Below, in pieces: positions 32,730 through 41,118 of a stretch of DNA of 64,000 nucleotides. How positions within the stretch are numbered: position 1 is the stretch's first letter; the number at the start of each line of letters is the position of its first letter. Under the pieces are notes generated by a model. The model worked only from the letters and a program-made list of their open reading frames with translations, had not been told where the DNA came from and made no database searches. The stretch lies in NCBI GenBank assembly GCA_044841755.1, contig JAXOFM010000004.1:124001-188000 (forward strand), in the 5' to 3' direction. The stretch comes from CAZAPO01 sp044841755 (GTDB taxonomy: Bacteria > Bacteroidota > Bacteroidia > Flavobacteriales > Flavobacteriaceae). Both the position numbers and the translations under genes were made by a program.

Positions 32730-33380
32730 TTATAGTTCGGCTATTACCGTTTCTCCACCTCTAACTTTTTGGTTAAGTGCTACTTTTATATTGGTATCTA
32801 TAGGTAAAAATAAATCTACTCTTGATCCAAATTTAATAAATCCAGCATCAGCTCCTTGGGTAGCTTTATCACCTTCTTTAGCATAGTTAACTATACGTTT
32901 TGCCAATGCTCCAGCAATCTGTCTATACAACACTTTTCCGTAGGTTTTGTTTTCTACTACAATAGTAGTACGCTCGTTTTCTTCACTTGCTTTAGGATGC
33001 CATGCAACAAGATACTTTCCAGGATGATATTTACTAAAAACCACATTACCACCAATAGGATAACGTGTTACATGTACATTTATTGGTGACATAAAAATGC
33101 TTACTTGCAAGCGTTTGTTATTAAAATATTCTTTTTCAAAAACCTCTTCAATTACCACTACTTTGCCATCAACAGCAGCAATTACTTGTTCGTCGTTAAG
33201 TTTGGTATGACGTTTTGGATTTCTGAAGAATTGTAAGATAAGTATAAGGAAGACCAATAAGGTGATCTCTAATAACAGACGTAACCAATTAATGGTTACA
33301 AACTCATCAATAGTAAAAATACCAACAACCACAATTAGTAATGTGATTAAAATAATTTTATGTCCTTCTTTATGAAACAT
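32730..33380 (-). CDS. psd: Phosphatidylserine decarboxylase, short form
   Basis: A 216-residue proenzyme of the short (archaeal/Bacteroidota) type. Two N-terminal membrane helices (about 8-48) are followed by FMSPINVHVTRYP with the conserved His. The self-cleavage site is FGS (KFGSRVDLFLP), where Ser becomes the pyruvoyl group. It makes phosphatidylethanolamine. Its start overlaps the cdsA stop by 11 bases and it precedes the ACBP gene. Confidence 0.93.
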   Translation of the reverse strand: MFHKEGHKIILITLLIVVVGIFTIDEFVTINWLRLLLEITLLVFLILILQFFRNPKRHTKLNDEQVIAAVDGKVVVIEEVFEKEYFNNKRLQVSIFMSPINVHVTRYPIGGNVVFSKYHPGKYLVAWHPKASEENERTTIVVENKTYGKVLYRQIAGALAKRIVNYAKEGDKATQGADAGFIKFGSRVDLFLPIDTNIKVALNQKVRGGETVIAEL

Positions 33381-34191
33381 ACTTTAAAATCCTTAAAAAC
33401 AAATAAATGAATGGTGCTGCAAAAATAATACTATCTAATCGATCTAGCAATCCGCCATGTCCAGGCATGATCACACCACTATCTTTCACTCCAGCTTGTC
33501 GCTTGTATTTCGATTCAATGAGGTCGCCGATAGTACCAAATACACTAACAATAATTGCCATGATCAACCATTCGGTTGAACCTAATGTGTCCGTATATTT
33601 TGCAATGAAGTAACTACTGATACAAGCAAACAACAAACCACCTAAAAAGCCTTCAACTGTTTTTTTTGGTGAAATACTAGGAAACAGTTTTTGCTTTCCA
33701 AAATTCTTCCCAACAAAATATGCAAACGAATCGTTTACCCAAACTAAAATAAAGGCACCTAACAATATATTAGGGTTGAATTCTTCATAATAGTTGGCAA
33801 TAAGAATAATGAAAACAAATGTACTCGATAAATAAAAGGTTGTATTTATGTATCGCTTAGTTATAATCGTTGGCAAGGTTTTTTCGGTAAATAGGTCACG
33901 TATTAAGAACAATTGAACAAAGATAGTTACCACGTGTAGCACTTGTCTTGCAGCATCAAAACCTTCGTTGGTTTCTAGCATTAGTTGCCAGTAAGCAAAA
34001 AACAGATACAGTATTGTGAAAATGATGAATGAAATAATTCCTTTCAGCTTGATAAGCTTATTAAACTCTGCTAAAGCAATAATTCCAAAAACATAGAAGA
34101 GTGCAATTAACGCATGCTGAGAGCTTAATGCCAATAAAAATAAGGTAACATATAAAACACCAGATAAAGCCCGAATAAGAAATTCCTTCAT
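33370..34191 (-). CDS. cdsA: Phosphatidate cytidylyltransferase
   Basis: A 273-residue polytopic enzyme that makes CDP-diacylglycerol. The CdsA signature lies near the C-terminus: KRQAGVKDSGVIMPGHGGLL followed by DRLDS. The earlier SFAYFVGKNFGKQ and SPKKTVEGFLGG are also diagnostic. There are about seven membrane helices. It is directly adjacent to the LUD gene (no spacer) and overlaps psd, so substrate flow CDP-DAG to PS to PE is organised in one operon, apart from PS synthase, which is not here. Confidence 0.95.
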   Translation of the reverse strand: MKEFLIRALSGVLYVTLFLLALSSQHALIALFYVFGIIALAEFNKLIKLKGIISFIIFTILYLFFAYWQLMLETNEGFDAARQVLHVVTIFVQLFLIRDLFTEKTLPTIITKRYINTTFYLSSTFVFIILIANYYEEFNPNILLGAFILVWVNDSFAYFVGKNFGKQKLFPSISPKKTVEGFLGGLLFACISSYFIAKYTDTLGSTEWLIMAIIVSVFGTIGDLIESKYKRQAGVKDSGVIMPGHGGLLDRLDSIIFAAPFIYLFLRILKYVS

Positions 34192-34800
34192 TTATAAGTC
34201 TTCTAACAGCAGCAAATATAAGTTTTTTGAACTGCTTCCATAACTTAAAAAGTCGTTATCTTCACTTGTTTTGAAATGCTTTATGGTAGTGATATTGGTT
34301 GGGATCTTTTCTCTATTTCTATCTTTTATTCCTCTTAATCCTTCACTAATAGTCTCAACAAACTGACTTGTAGTAGCAAATATTACAAAGTTTCTTGGGA
34401 GCTCTTTTAACTTCTTCTCAGCAATTTGATGAGATGAGATCAATAAAGAACCATCGTTAGCAATTAAATATTCACAGGTGGTTAAGAAGTAGGCACAATT
34501 ATTTGTGTTTTTTGTTACTCTTAAATTAAAAGCTTTGAATTTTTCTCCTAAACGATCATCCAGCAACAAAACACTTTCATTTTGCCAGCTGTTTTCTTCA
34601 AGTATAAATCTCAAGTTTTGATCTACTTCATCAAAATCTTCACAGTATAAGAATTTACCTCCGTTAGCCTTAAAATTAATAGTAAAACGTTCATCAATAG
34701 GAAGCTTAACATCAGGCATATATTTGCTTCTCTCGTCACTTGGAAGATCCTCATGAGAGCTGCTAGATTTCGGGCCGAAGATTTTTCTAAATAGGCTCAT
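34192..34800 (-). CDS. LUD-domain protein (lactate utilisation-like)
   Basis: A 202-residue protein of the LUD (DUF162, LutC-like) fold. It has a basic, serine-rich N-terminus of about 25 residues, GGKFLYCED, and CEYLIANDGSLLISSHQ with the conserved acidic-glycine core. Unlike true LutC genes it has no lutA/lutB neighbours. In Bacteroidota this form is regularly found between ftsH and cdsA, as here, so a link to the membrane rather than lactate is likely but unproven. It is 95 nt after ftsH. Confidence 0.85.
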   Translation of the reverse strand: MSLFRKIFGPKSSSSHEDLPSDERSKYMPDVKLPIDERFTINFKANGGKFLYCEDFDEVDQNLRFILEENSWQNESVLLLDDRLGEKFKAFNLRVTKNTNNCAYFLTTCEYLIANDGSLLISSHQIAEKKLKELPRNFVIFATTSQFVETISEGLRGIKDRNREKIPTNITTIKHFKTSEDNDFLSYGSSSKNLYLLLLEDL

Positions 34801-34895
34801 TTAGGGTTTGTGCTATTAACCAGTTAAGTCCTAATTCTTACCAAATATATGAAAACTTACATTATTCATTCAGCTGTTCGTCGAATTGTGATTAA

Positions 34896-36851
34896 TTACT
34901 CTTCTTCTGAAAGGTCTTCGTTTTCAACTTCTTTTACTTTTTCAAATGGTCTTTTTCCAAAGATTTTCTCTAAATTGTCTTTAAAGATGACTTCTTTTTC
35001 AAGTAATACTTCAGCCAATGAAGAAAGCTTATCTTTATTTGCTTCAAGTAATTTTAAAGCACGTTGATATTGTTCCTCAATAATGTCTGAAATCTCTTTA
35101 TCAATTAACTCAGCTGTTTGCTCACTATAGGGTTTTGTGAATCCGTATTCATTTTGCCCCGAAGAATCATAATATGTTAGGTTTCCTACTTTATCACTTA
35201 AGCCATAAATGGTTACCATAGCTCTAGCTTGCTTAGTAACTTTTTCAAGATCACTTAAGGCACCGGTAGATATTTTTCCAAAAATCACCTGTTCTGCAGC
35301 GCGACCGCCAAGAGCTGCGCACATTTCGTCTAACATTTGCTCTGGACGAACAATTAAGCGTTCTTCCGGAAGATACCAAGCAGCACCCAGCGAACGACCA
35401 CGCGGTACAATAGTTACCTTAACCAAGGGAGCCGCATGTTCTAATAACCAGCTCACAGTAGCGTGACCAGCTTCATGATAAGCAACAGCTTTTTTCTCTT
35501 CTGGAGTGATAATTTTGTTTTTCTTCTCTAAACCACCAACAATTCTATCGACAGCATCCAAGAAATCCTGCTTTTCAACAGATTTCTTTCCTTTTCTTGC
35601 AGCAATTAAGGCTGCTTCGTTGCATACATTAGCAATATCTGCACCTGAGAATCCCGGAGTTTGTTTTGAAAGGAAATCGGTATCTACATCCTTACCTTTT
35701 TTCAGTGGCTTTAGGTGTACTTCAAAAATTTCTTTACGTTCTCTAACATCAGGAAGGTCAACAAATATCTGTCGATCAAAACGACCAGCTCTCATCAATG
35801 CTTTATCTAAAACGTCAGCTCTATTCGTTGCTGCCAGTACAATCACATTTGTATTTGTACCAAAACCATCCATTTCGGTTAATAACTGGTTCAAAGTGTT
35901 TTCACGCTCGTCATTCGATCCTGAGAAGTTCGCTTTTCCTCTAGCACGACCGATGGCATCAATCTCATCAATAAAGATAATTGAAGGAGATTTTTCTTTG
36001 GCTTGTTTAAATAAGTCACGTACTCTTGAAGCACCAACACCTACAAACATTTCCACAAAGTCTGATCCAGACAATGAAAAGAAAGGGACTTTAGCTTCAC
36101 CGGCAACTGCTTTTGCTAATAAGGTTTTACCTGTTCCTGGAGGCCCTACCAACAATGCTCCTTTCGGGATTTTACCACCAAGTGACGTATATTTCTCAGG
36201 ATTTTTTAAGAAGTCAACTATTTCCTGAATCTCTTCTTTTGCTCCTTCTAAACCAGCTACATCTTTAAAAGATGTTTTTACTTCGGTGTTTTGATCAAAT
36301 AATTTTGCCTTCGATTTTCCTATGTTGAAGATCTGCCCGCCAGCACCTCCACCAGCGCCAGATGACATACGACGCATGATAAAAATCCAAACTCCAATAA
36401 TTAAAGCAAATGGTAATAGCGTTAAAAGAAGATCACCCATAAAGTTTTCTTCGATGTCGAAATCAATTTCAGTAATTAAATTGTGTTCCTTTTTAATCTC
36501 TTCAACTCTGTTTTCAAACAGTGCTAAATCACCAAATTGAAACTCGTAATTTGGCGATTTCCCTAACTGAGGAATTATAGATGGTTTAACCGAGTTTTTA
36601 TGCTCTGGTTTATCTGCCGCTTGATTAGTTAAATAAACTTTTGCCTTACGTTGGTTAATAATGAGTACCTTTTCTACATCACCATTTTCAAGATATTCAA
36701 AAAACTTTCCTTGAGTAGTTGGCATTCCTACAGAAGAACCCATTCCTCCAGAAAGCATTTGAATTCCCAAGAATACAACGATGATGATTCCGTAAATCCA
36801 AAACGGACTAATCTTAGGTTTTTTGTTTATTGGTTTTTTATTGTCTGCCAT
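34896..36851 (-). CDS. ftsH: ATP-dependent membrane zinc metalloprotease FtsH
   Basis: A 651-residue AAA+ protease of the inner membrane. There are two membrane helices near 15-35 and 115-135 around a periplasmic domain. The AAA module has Walker A GPPGTGKT, Walker B IIFIDEIDAIG and the second region of homology (TNRADVLDKALMRAGRFDR). The M41 protease has HEAGH with zinc ligands and ends with the acidic NEDLSEEE tail. It degrades misfolded membrane proteins and in other bacteria controls LpxC. It follows rsfS at 10 nt. Confidence 0.97.
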   Translation of the reverse strand: MADNKKPINKKPKISPFWIYGIIIVVFLGIQMLSGGMGSSVGMPTTQGKFFEYLENGDVEKVLIINQRKAKVYLTNQAADKPEHKNSVKPSIIPQLGKSPNYEFQFGDLALFENRVEEIKKEHNLITEIDFDIEENFMGDLLLTLLPFALIIGVWIFIMRRMSSGAGGGAGGQIFNIGKSKAKLFDQNTEVKTSFKDVAGLEGAKEEIQEIVDFLKNPEKYTSLGGKIPKGALLVGPPGTGKTLLAKAVAGEAKVPFFSLSGSDFVEMFVGVGASRVRDLFKQAKEKSPSIIFIDEIDAIGRARGKANFSGSNDERENTLNQLLTEMDGFGTNTNVIVLAATNRADVLDKALMRAGRFDRQIFVDLPDVRERKEIFEVHLKPLKKGKDVDTDFLSKQTPGFSGADIANVCNEAALIAARKGKKSVEKQDFLDAVDRIVGGLEKKNKIITPEEKKAVAYHEAGHATVSWLLEHAAPLVKVTIVPRGRSLGAAWYLPEERLIVRPEQMLDEMCAALGGRAAEQVIFGKISTGALSDLEKVTKQARAMVTIYGLSDKVGNLTYYDSSGQNEYGFTKPYSEQTAELIDKEISDIIEEQYQRALKLLEANKDKLSSLAEVLLEKEVIFKDNLEKIFGKRPFEKVKEVENEDLSEEE

Positions 36852-36861
36852 TTAGCTCTTT

Positions 36862-37233
36862 TTAATAACTGGTTTTTATTTCGGTAGTTACTGCATCTCC
36901 CCATAAACTTTCAATATCATAGTACTCTCTTGTCTGTTTCTGAAAAACATGCACCACAATATTAACATAATCCATTAAAACCCACTCTGCATTATCGCTA
37001 CCTTCGATATGCCAAGGCTTATCTTTAGTTTCTTTACTAACTTTTTTCTGAATGGAATTAACTATAGCGTTAACTTGTGTATTTGAAGTCCCTTCGCAAA
37101 TGATAAAATAATCGCAAACGGTATTTTCTATTTCTCTTAAATCTAAAATATTAATGTTTTGTCCCTTTACATCTTCAATACCACTAATGATGACCGATAT
37201 TATTTGGTCGGCATTACTATTTTCTTTCGTCAT
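36862..37233 (-). CDS. rsfS: Ribosomal silencing factor RsfS
   Basis: A 123-residue protein of the RsfS/Iojap family, which binds L14 of the 50S subunit and blocks subunit joining when nutrients run out. Motifs are DYFIICEGTSNTQVNAI, KPWHIEG, WVLMDYVNIVVHVF and REYYDIESLW, all standard. It heads the ftsH operon and has its own -7 box at 37253-37260. It is divergent from birA. Confidence 0.95.
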   Translation of the reverse strand: MTKENSNADQIISVIISGIEDVKGQNINILDLREIENTVCDYFIICEGTSNTQVNAIVNSIQKKVSKETKDKPWHIEGSDNAEWVLMDYVNIVVHVFQKQTREYYDIESLWGDAVTTEIKTSY

Positions 37234-37252
37234 TAATTTGTTTTAATTTGTA

Positions 37253-37260
37253 CAAAGTTA
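37253..37260 (-). promoter_or_regulatory. Promoter -7 box of the rsfS-ftsH-phospholipid operon
   Basis: TAACTTTG on the minus strand matches TAnnTTTG exactly, 20 nt before the rsfS ATG. A TTG is found 25 bases upstream, longer than the usual spacing. Confidence 0.55.
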
Positions 37261-37328
37261 TTATTTTTTTAGGTCATTATACCCTCAATAATCATAAGAA
37301 AATTATAATTTCTTAACCATCAATTGCA

Positions 37329-38060
37329 ATGAATATAATCAAACTTAATGCCATTGACTCTACTAATTCTTATTTACGAGAATTGGCATCAAAAAAGACG
37401 TTAGAAGATTATACAATTGTAACTACAAAGTATCAAACCAAGGGCAGAGGGCAAATGGGCGCTGTCTGGAAATCTGAAAAAGGGAAGAACCTCATGTTTA
37501 GTGTGTTTAAGCGGAATTGTTGTGTCTCTGTGGATGACCAGTTCTATATTAGCATGGTAACTTCATTGGCAATAATTAAGACATTGCAGTCTTTTCAGGT
37601 ACCAAAATTAGCTGTAAAATGGCCTAACGACATTTTGTCAGAGCAAAAAAAAATATGCGGAATTTTAATCGAAAATGTCATAAAACAAAATGAAATTGAA
37701 GGCACGATAGTCGGAGTCGGACTTAATGTGAATCAGACTCAATTTGATAACCTACTTCAGGCTTCGTCTATTCTCAACTTGACAGGAATGGTTTTTAACC
37801 CAGAAGAGTTACTTAATAAAATAATAGAACACCTAAGTTTCTATTTTGACAAGCTCGAACAAGGAAAACAGAATTTTATTAAAAGGGCTTATGAAGCCTT
37901 GCTTTTTAGAAAGAATAAGCCATCAACTTTCAAGAAAAAAAATGGAGAACTCCTGTTGGGTTTTATTGCAGGTGTAAACACTAACGGAAACCTCCAGATA
38001 CTTACTGAAGATAATATTATTCAGGAATTTGAACTAAAGGAAATACAGTTATTGTATTAG
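37329..38060 (+). CDS. birA: Biotin--[acetyl-CoA-carboxylase] ligase, no DNA-binding domain
   Basis: A 243-residue monofunctional biotin ligase. Near the N-terminus it has STNSYLRELA and KGRGQMGAVWKSEKGKN (the biotinyl-adenylate loop), then KWPNDIL and GILIEN, and a short SH3-like C-terminal domain. The winged helix of E. coli BirA is absent, so it is not a repressor. It is divergent from rsfS and ends 4 bases into the convergent SRPBCC gene. Confidence 0.94.
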   Translation: MNIIKLNAIDSTNSYLRELASKKTLEDYTIVTTKYQTKGRGQMGAVWKSEKGKNLMFSVFKRNCCVSVDDQFYISMVTSLAIIKTLQSFQVPKLAVKWPNDILSEQKKICGILIENVIKQNEIEGTIVGVGLNVNQTQFDNLLQASSILNLTGMVFNPEELLNKIIEHLSFYFDKLEQGKQNFIKRAYEALLFRKNKPSTFKKKNGELLLGFIAGVNTNGNLQILTEDNIIQEFELKEIQLLY

Positions 38061-38452
38061 ATAGCGTTTGGTATACTTGTAGCTAATGTTTCTATAAACT
38101 TGCTTATGGGTCCCTTGATCATCATAGCCATCATAGGGTTGAAATCTCCGGTAAAACTTAGTTTAATATCACTTTTGCCATTAACAGTTTCATTAATATC
38201 TCCTGTTAGTGAGAAATCTAATTTCCCTCCAGCAGCACCTAAAACAATTTTGTTAGGAGCTTGTACATCTTTCTTCTTTAAAACAATTTCTGGCATTCCT
38301 TTGAGAGCAAACAAGAACTTATCGTCTTCAAGAACTTCAAATTTACTGATATTCTCAGGCATTAATTTTTCGAAGTTGCCAACATTGGTTAAAAAGTCAA
38401 AAACTTCTTGAGGTGATTTGTCTATGGTAACTCTAGGTGATTCTAAATTCAT
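38057..38452 (-). CDS. SRPBCC (START-like) protein
   Basis: A 131-residue START-fold protein. It begins with the typical SPQEVFDFLTNVGNFEKLMP and has a C-terminal helix with PISKFIETLATS lining the pocket. Such proteins bind hydrophobic ligands; the ligand is unknown. In Bacteroidota this gene commonly lies between birA and pyrE, as here. It is 36 nt downstream of pyrE on the same strand. Confidence 0.88.
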   Translation of the reverse strand: MNLESPRVTIDKSPQEVFDFLTNVGNFEKLMPENISKFEVLEDDKFLFALKGMPEIVLKKKDVQAPNKIVLGAAGGKLDFSLTGDINETVNGKSDIKLSFTGDFNPMMAMMIKGPISKFIETLATSIPNAI

Positions 38453-38488
38453 GTGTAATTGTTTAATTTTTGAAACGTGTAACTCTAA

Positions 38489-39133
38489 TCAATTAGCGTT
38501 CCATTCACTTGGGTTGGCATTCCAGTCTGACAAAGTTTCCAGCTCTTTACTGGTAATGTATCTTGTGTCTAATGCTTGTTCAAGAAGGTTTTCGTAGTTA
38601 CTTAGCGTATGTAATGTTACATTTTCCTTTTCAAAATTTTCCTTTGAAATATCAAAGCCATACGAAAAAATAGCAATCATCCCCTTCACATTTACTTCAG
38701 CAGCTTTTAACGCTTTTACAGCATTTAGACTGCTTTTTCCAGTACTGATAAGATCTTCTACAACCACAACATTTTGCCCTTTTTGAATAAACCCTTCAAT
38801 CTGGTTTTGGCGACCATGTTTTTTAGGCTCAGGACGCACATATACAAAAGGAAGTCCTAAGTACTCAGCAACGAGAGCTCCAATACCTATGGCTCCAGTT
38901 GCAACACCAGCAATTACATCTGGTCTTCCATAATGGCGCTCAATATGCTTCGCCATTTTTTCACGAATATAGTTTCTTATTGGAGGGAATGATAACACAA
39001 TTCTGTTATCGCAATAAATTGGTGACTTCCATCCAGATGCCCAAGTAAATGGCTCCTTTGGGCTTAGTTTAATAGCATTGACTTGCAGCAAAACCTCTGC
39101 GGTTTTTTTGGCTACGTTTTTGTTGAAAATCAT
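38489..39133 (-). CDS. pyrE: Orotate phosphoribosyltransferase
   Basis: A 214-residue type I PRTase that makes OMP from orotate and PRPP. The PRPP-binding motif is VVVVEDLISTGKSS, the substrate side is WKSPIYCDNR, and FVYVRPEPKKHGRQNQIEG is the flexible catalytic loop (Lys/His). The ATG is only 5 nt beyond the promoter box at 39139-39146, so the transcript may be nearly leaderless. Downstream lies the SRPBCC gene. Confidence 0.95.
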   Translation of the reverse strand: MIFNKNVAKKTAEVLLQVNAIKLSPKEPFTWASGWKSPIYCDNRIVLSFPPIRNYIREKMAKHIERHYGRPDVIAGVATGAIGIGALVAEYLGLPFVYVRPEPKKHGRQNQIEGFIQKGQNVVVVEDLISTGKSSLNAVKALKAAEVNVKGMIAIFSYGFDISKENFEKENVTLHTLSNYENLLEQALDTRYITSKELETLSDWNANPSEWNAN

Positions 39134-39138
39134 AGTGG

Positions 39139-39146
39139 CAAAAGTA
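39139..39146 (-). promoter_or_regulatory. Promoter -7 box very close to the pyrE start
   Basis: TACTTTTG on the minus strand matches TAnnTTTG exactly and ends 5 nt before the pyrE ATG (39133). The start point implied would be at or beside the ATG. Confidence 0.5.
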
Positions 39147-39272
39147 CATGATTTTTTTAAGTTGCGAGGTATTGGATTGACATAAAAAATTCATTATCTA
39201 AAATGATTTTCATCATGTAAAAGACTACCAAAAAATATTATTTTTACCTAGCAAAAAGCGTTTTAGTTAACG

Positions 39273-39854
39273 ATGTACAAAATATTTGTTGGCGATAAGC
39301 CCATTATACTTACAACCGAAGTTGAGCAAGAAACCAACTTCAAAAACTATCTGCTTGATACTGTAGCCATAGGAAAGGTTATTAAAGATCTACAGAAGAA
39401 GAATATCCAGGAAGTACGACTAATAGGAGACGATAAAACTACCTTGCTTAAAAAGTTTTTAATGCTATTACCAAATGTAATTGCTGGAGGTGGAAAGGTC
39501 TACAACGATAAAGGTGAAGTACTATTTATTTACCGAAATAAAAAATGGGACTTGCCTAAAGGAAAAGCTGAAAGAAAGGAAACCATTGATAAAACAGCTG
39601 TTCGAGAAGTAGAGGAAGAAACTGGCATTAAAGGTTTAAATGTCACTAAACCTTTAGAGATGACCTACCATATCTTTAAACGTAATGGAAAGCATCGTAT
39701 TAAGGTGACCTATTGGTTTGAAATGCACTCTAATTACGATGGACCATTAATACCTCAGGAAAAAGAAGGAATTACCAAGGTTGCTTGGTTAAATAAAGCT
39801 GAAATGGAGGAGGCTTTAAATAACTCTTATGCTAATATTAAGGCTTTAGTTTGA
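39273..39854 (+). CDS. NUDIX hydrolase
   Basis: A 193-residue protein with an N-terminal extension of about 65 residues and a NUDIX domain. The box G-x5-E-x7-REVEEETGI is complete (GKAERKETIDKTAVREVEEE), so it should be active on a nucleoside diphosphate derivative. The preceding KKWDLPKGKAE and later HRIKVTYWFEM fit the diadenosine or ADP-ribose type branches. The substrate cannot be told. It is monocistronic and divergent from pyrE. Confidence 0.9.
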   Translation: MYKIFVGDKPIILTTEVEQETNFKNYLLDTVAIGKVIKDLQKKNIQEVRLIGDDKTTLLKKFLMLLPNVIAGGGKVYNDKGEVLFIYRNKKWDLPKGKAERKETIDKTAVREVEEETGIKGLNVTKPLEMTYHIFKRNGKHRIKVTYWFEMHSNYDGPLIPQEKEGITKVAWLNKAEMEEALNNSYANIKALV

Positions 39855-39864
39855 GATTTACGAA

Positions 39865-41118
39865 TTAATTTTTTTTAGCTAAAGATTTTATTTCAGTTAT
39901 TAAAAGTTCTCCAGCTTTGGGGTCTATTGACATTCTCGTTAAGTATTCAGTATGTTTTACTTTGGGATTTTCTTCATAGAATTCAGGTGTTAAAATATAT
40001 CCTAAGGCATCCATTCCCAATCCTATTACAAATTTTGGACCTTGAATAGTCATCATTTCTTTTGATTTTAAAGAATGAGTAGGAGTAGTTTCTCCTGGAT
40101 GAGTTACGAATTGAGCATTACCAATTGAGAACCAAGCAACTTCTGTAGAAACACTGTCTGTAATTTTACGATTTATTACTCCCATTTTTGAGAGAAGTTG
40201 AAAATTTGGATTTGAAACCGGTAAATTAAACGTGCTGCTATTAAACTTAATAGATTCTGAGCTTAACTTGGTTGGGTCTTTTAATAGTTCTGTAATTTTC
40301 TTTCCTAATTCTTTTCCTCTTTTATTTACACTCTCTAGAGTTTTAGGCTCATATTCAGGTTGTACCCAACCACCGATTGCACCTTGTAAGAAAAAATTAA
40401 CTCCTCCAAGATTTTTATCGAGATAAGTATACATTGAAGAAATGTAGTCCGAAGAAACCACATTAGAACGGCCATCCAAAATAGTTGGGTGGCAAGCAAA
40501 ATTATTTAATGTTGCAATTGACTTTCCTTTTTTGTCAAGAAATTGAAGTGTAGTAAGAGAACGATCAAGATTTAAAGAATCAGAAATGTTAAACACCCAA
40601 TCTTCACCAAAATCGCCTTCTGCATATACCATGTTGGTTTCGTGCATATTGTTCCAAGCAGTTTCAATAGCATTAACCGATTTACTAATGACTGATTCCA
40701 TATAATTAGGATCAACGCCTGATGTCATTTGATCTGGTCCCCAAATTCCAACTACATCTGGTCCAGAGTGAGTATGACTCGAGGTCATGACAATATTACC
40801 TGGATCAAATTCCGAATTTGAAATTCTAGATGAAACTTGTTTTCTAACTTCAACTAGAGTTGGATGAAGCATTCCAATGCAATCATAAGTGATAAATGCC
40901 ATTGTAGTCTTTGAATCAGATAAAACCATGGCTTTTACAAACAGAGAATCTTGAATTTTGGTAAAGCGACGATTATTTTTGTCGCCAGCTATAAAAGCTC
41001 CTAATTCTGGATTAATAGATTGGTATGCGACACCAACCTTTAAGTCCAAACTAACTGCTTTATTTTTATTGCAACCAAGTAATATAAACGTAGTGAATAG
41101 GAATATAATTTGCTTCAT
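39865..41118 (-). CDS. Lipoprotein with neutral ceramidase-like N-terminal domain
   Basis: A 417-residue lipoprotein (signal ends ILLGC, Cys16) resembling the neutral/alkaline non-lysosomal ceramidase N-terminal domain. The metal-site stretch is SSHTHSGPDVVG (the family's His-x-His), followed by NFACHPTILDG, a further His near VTHPGETTP, and Tyr near the end. Ceramidase activity is only one possible use; many bacterial relatives act on other N-acyl or lactone bonds. It abuts the M14 peptidase gene with no spacer, so the two are likely cotranscribed. Confidence 0.82.
   Translation of the reverse strand: MKQIIFLFTTFILLGCNKNKAVSLDLKVGVAYQSINPELGAFIAGDKNNRRFTKIQDSLFVKAMVLSDSKTTMAFITYDCIGMLHPTLVEVRKQVSSRISNSEFDPGNIVMTSSHTHSGPDVVGIWGPDQMTSGVDPNYMESVISKSVNAIETAWNNMHETNMVYAEGDFGEDWVFNISDSLNLDRSLTTLQFLDKKGKSIATLNNFACHPTILDGRSNVVSSDYISSMYTYLDKNLGGVNFFLQGAIGGWVQPEYEPKTLESVNKRGKELGKKITELLKDPTKLSSESIKFNSSTFNLPVSNPNFQLLSKMGVINRKITDSVSTEVAWFSIGNAQFVTHPGETTPTHSLKSKEMMTIQGPKFVIGLGMDALGYILTPEFYEENPKVKHTEYLTRMSIDPKAGELLITEIKSLAKKN

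Noticed and set aside
34192..34800. Lactate utilisation operon member (lutC)
   Set aside because: The LUD fold fits, but lutA and lutB are absent and the position beside cdsA and ftsH points to another role.
35506..36228. A 240-residue open frame antisense to ftsH
   Set aside because: It mirrors the strongly conserved AAA region and has no signal, motif or promoter; it is a shadow of ftsH codon use.
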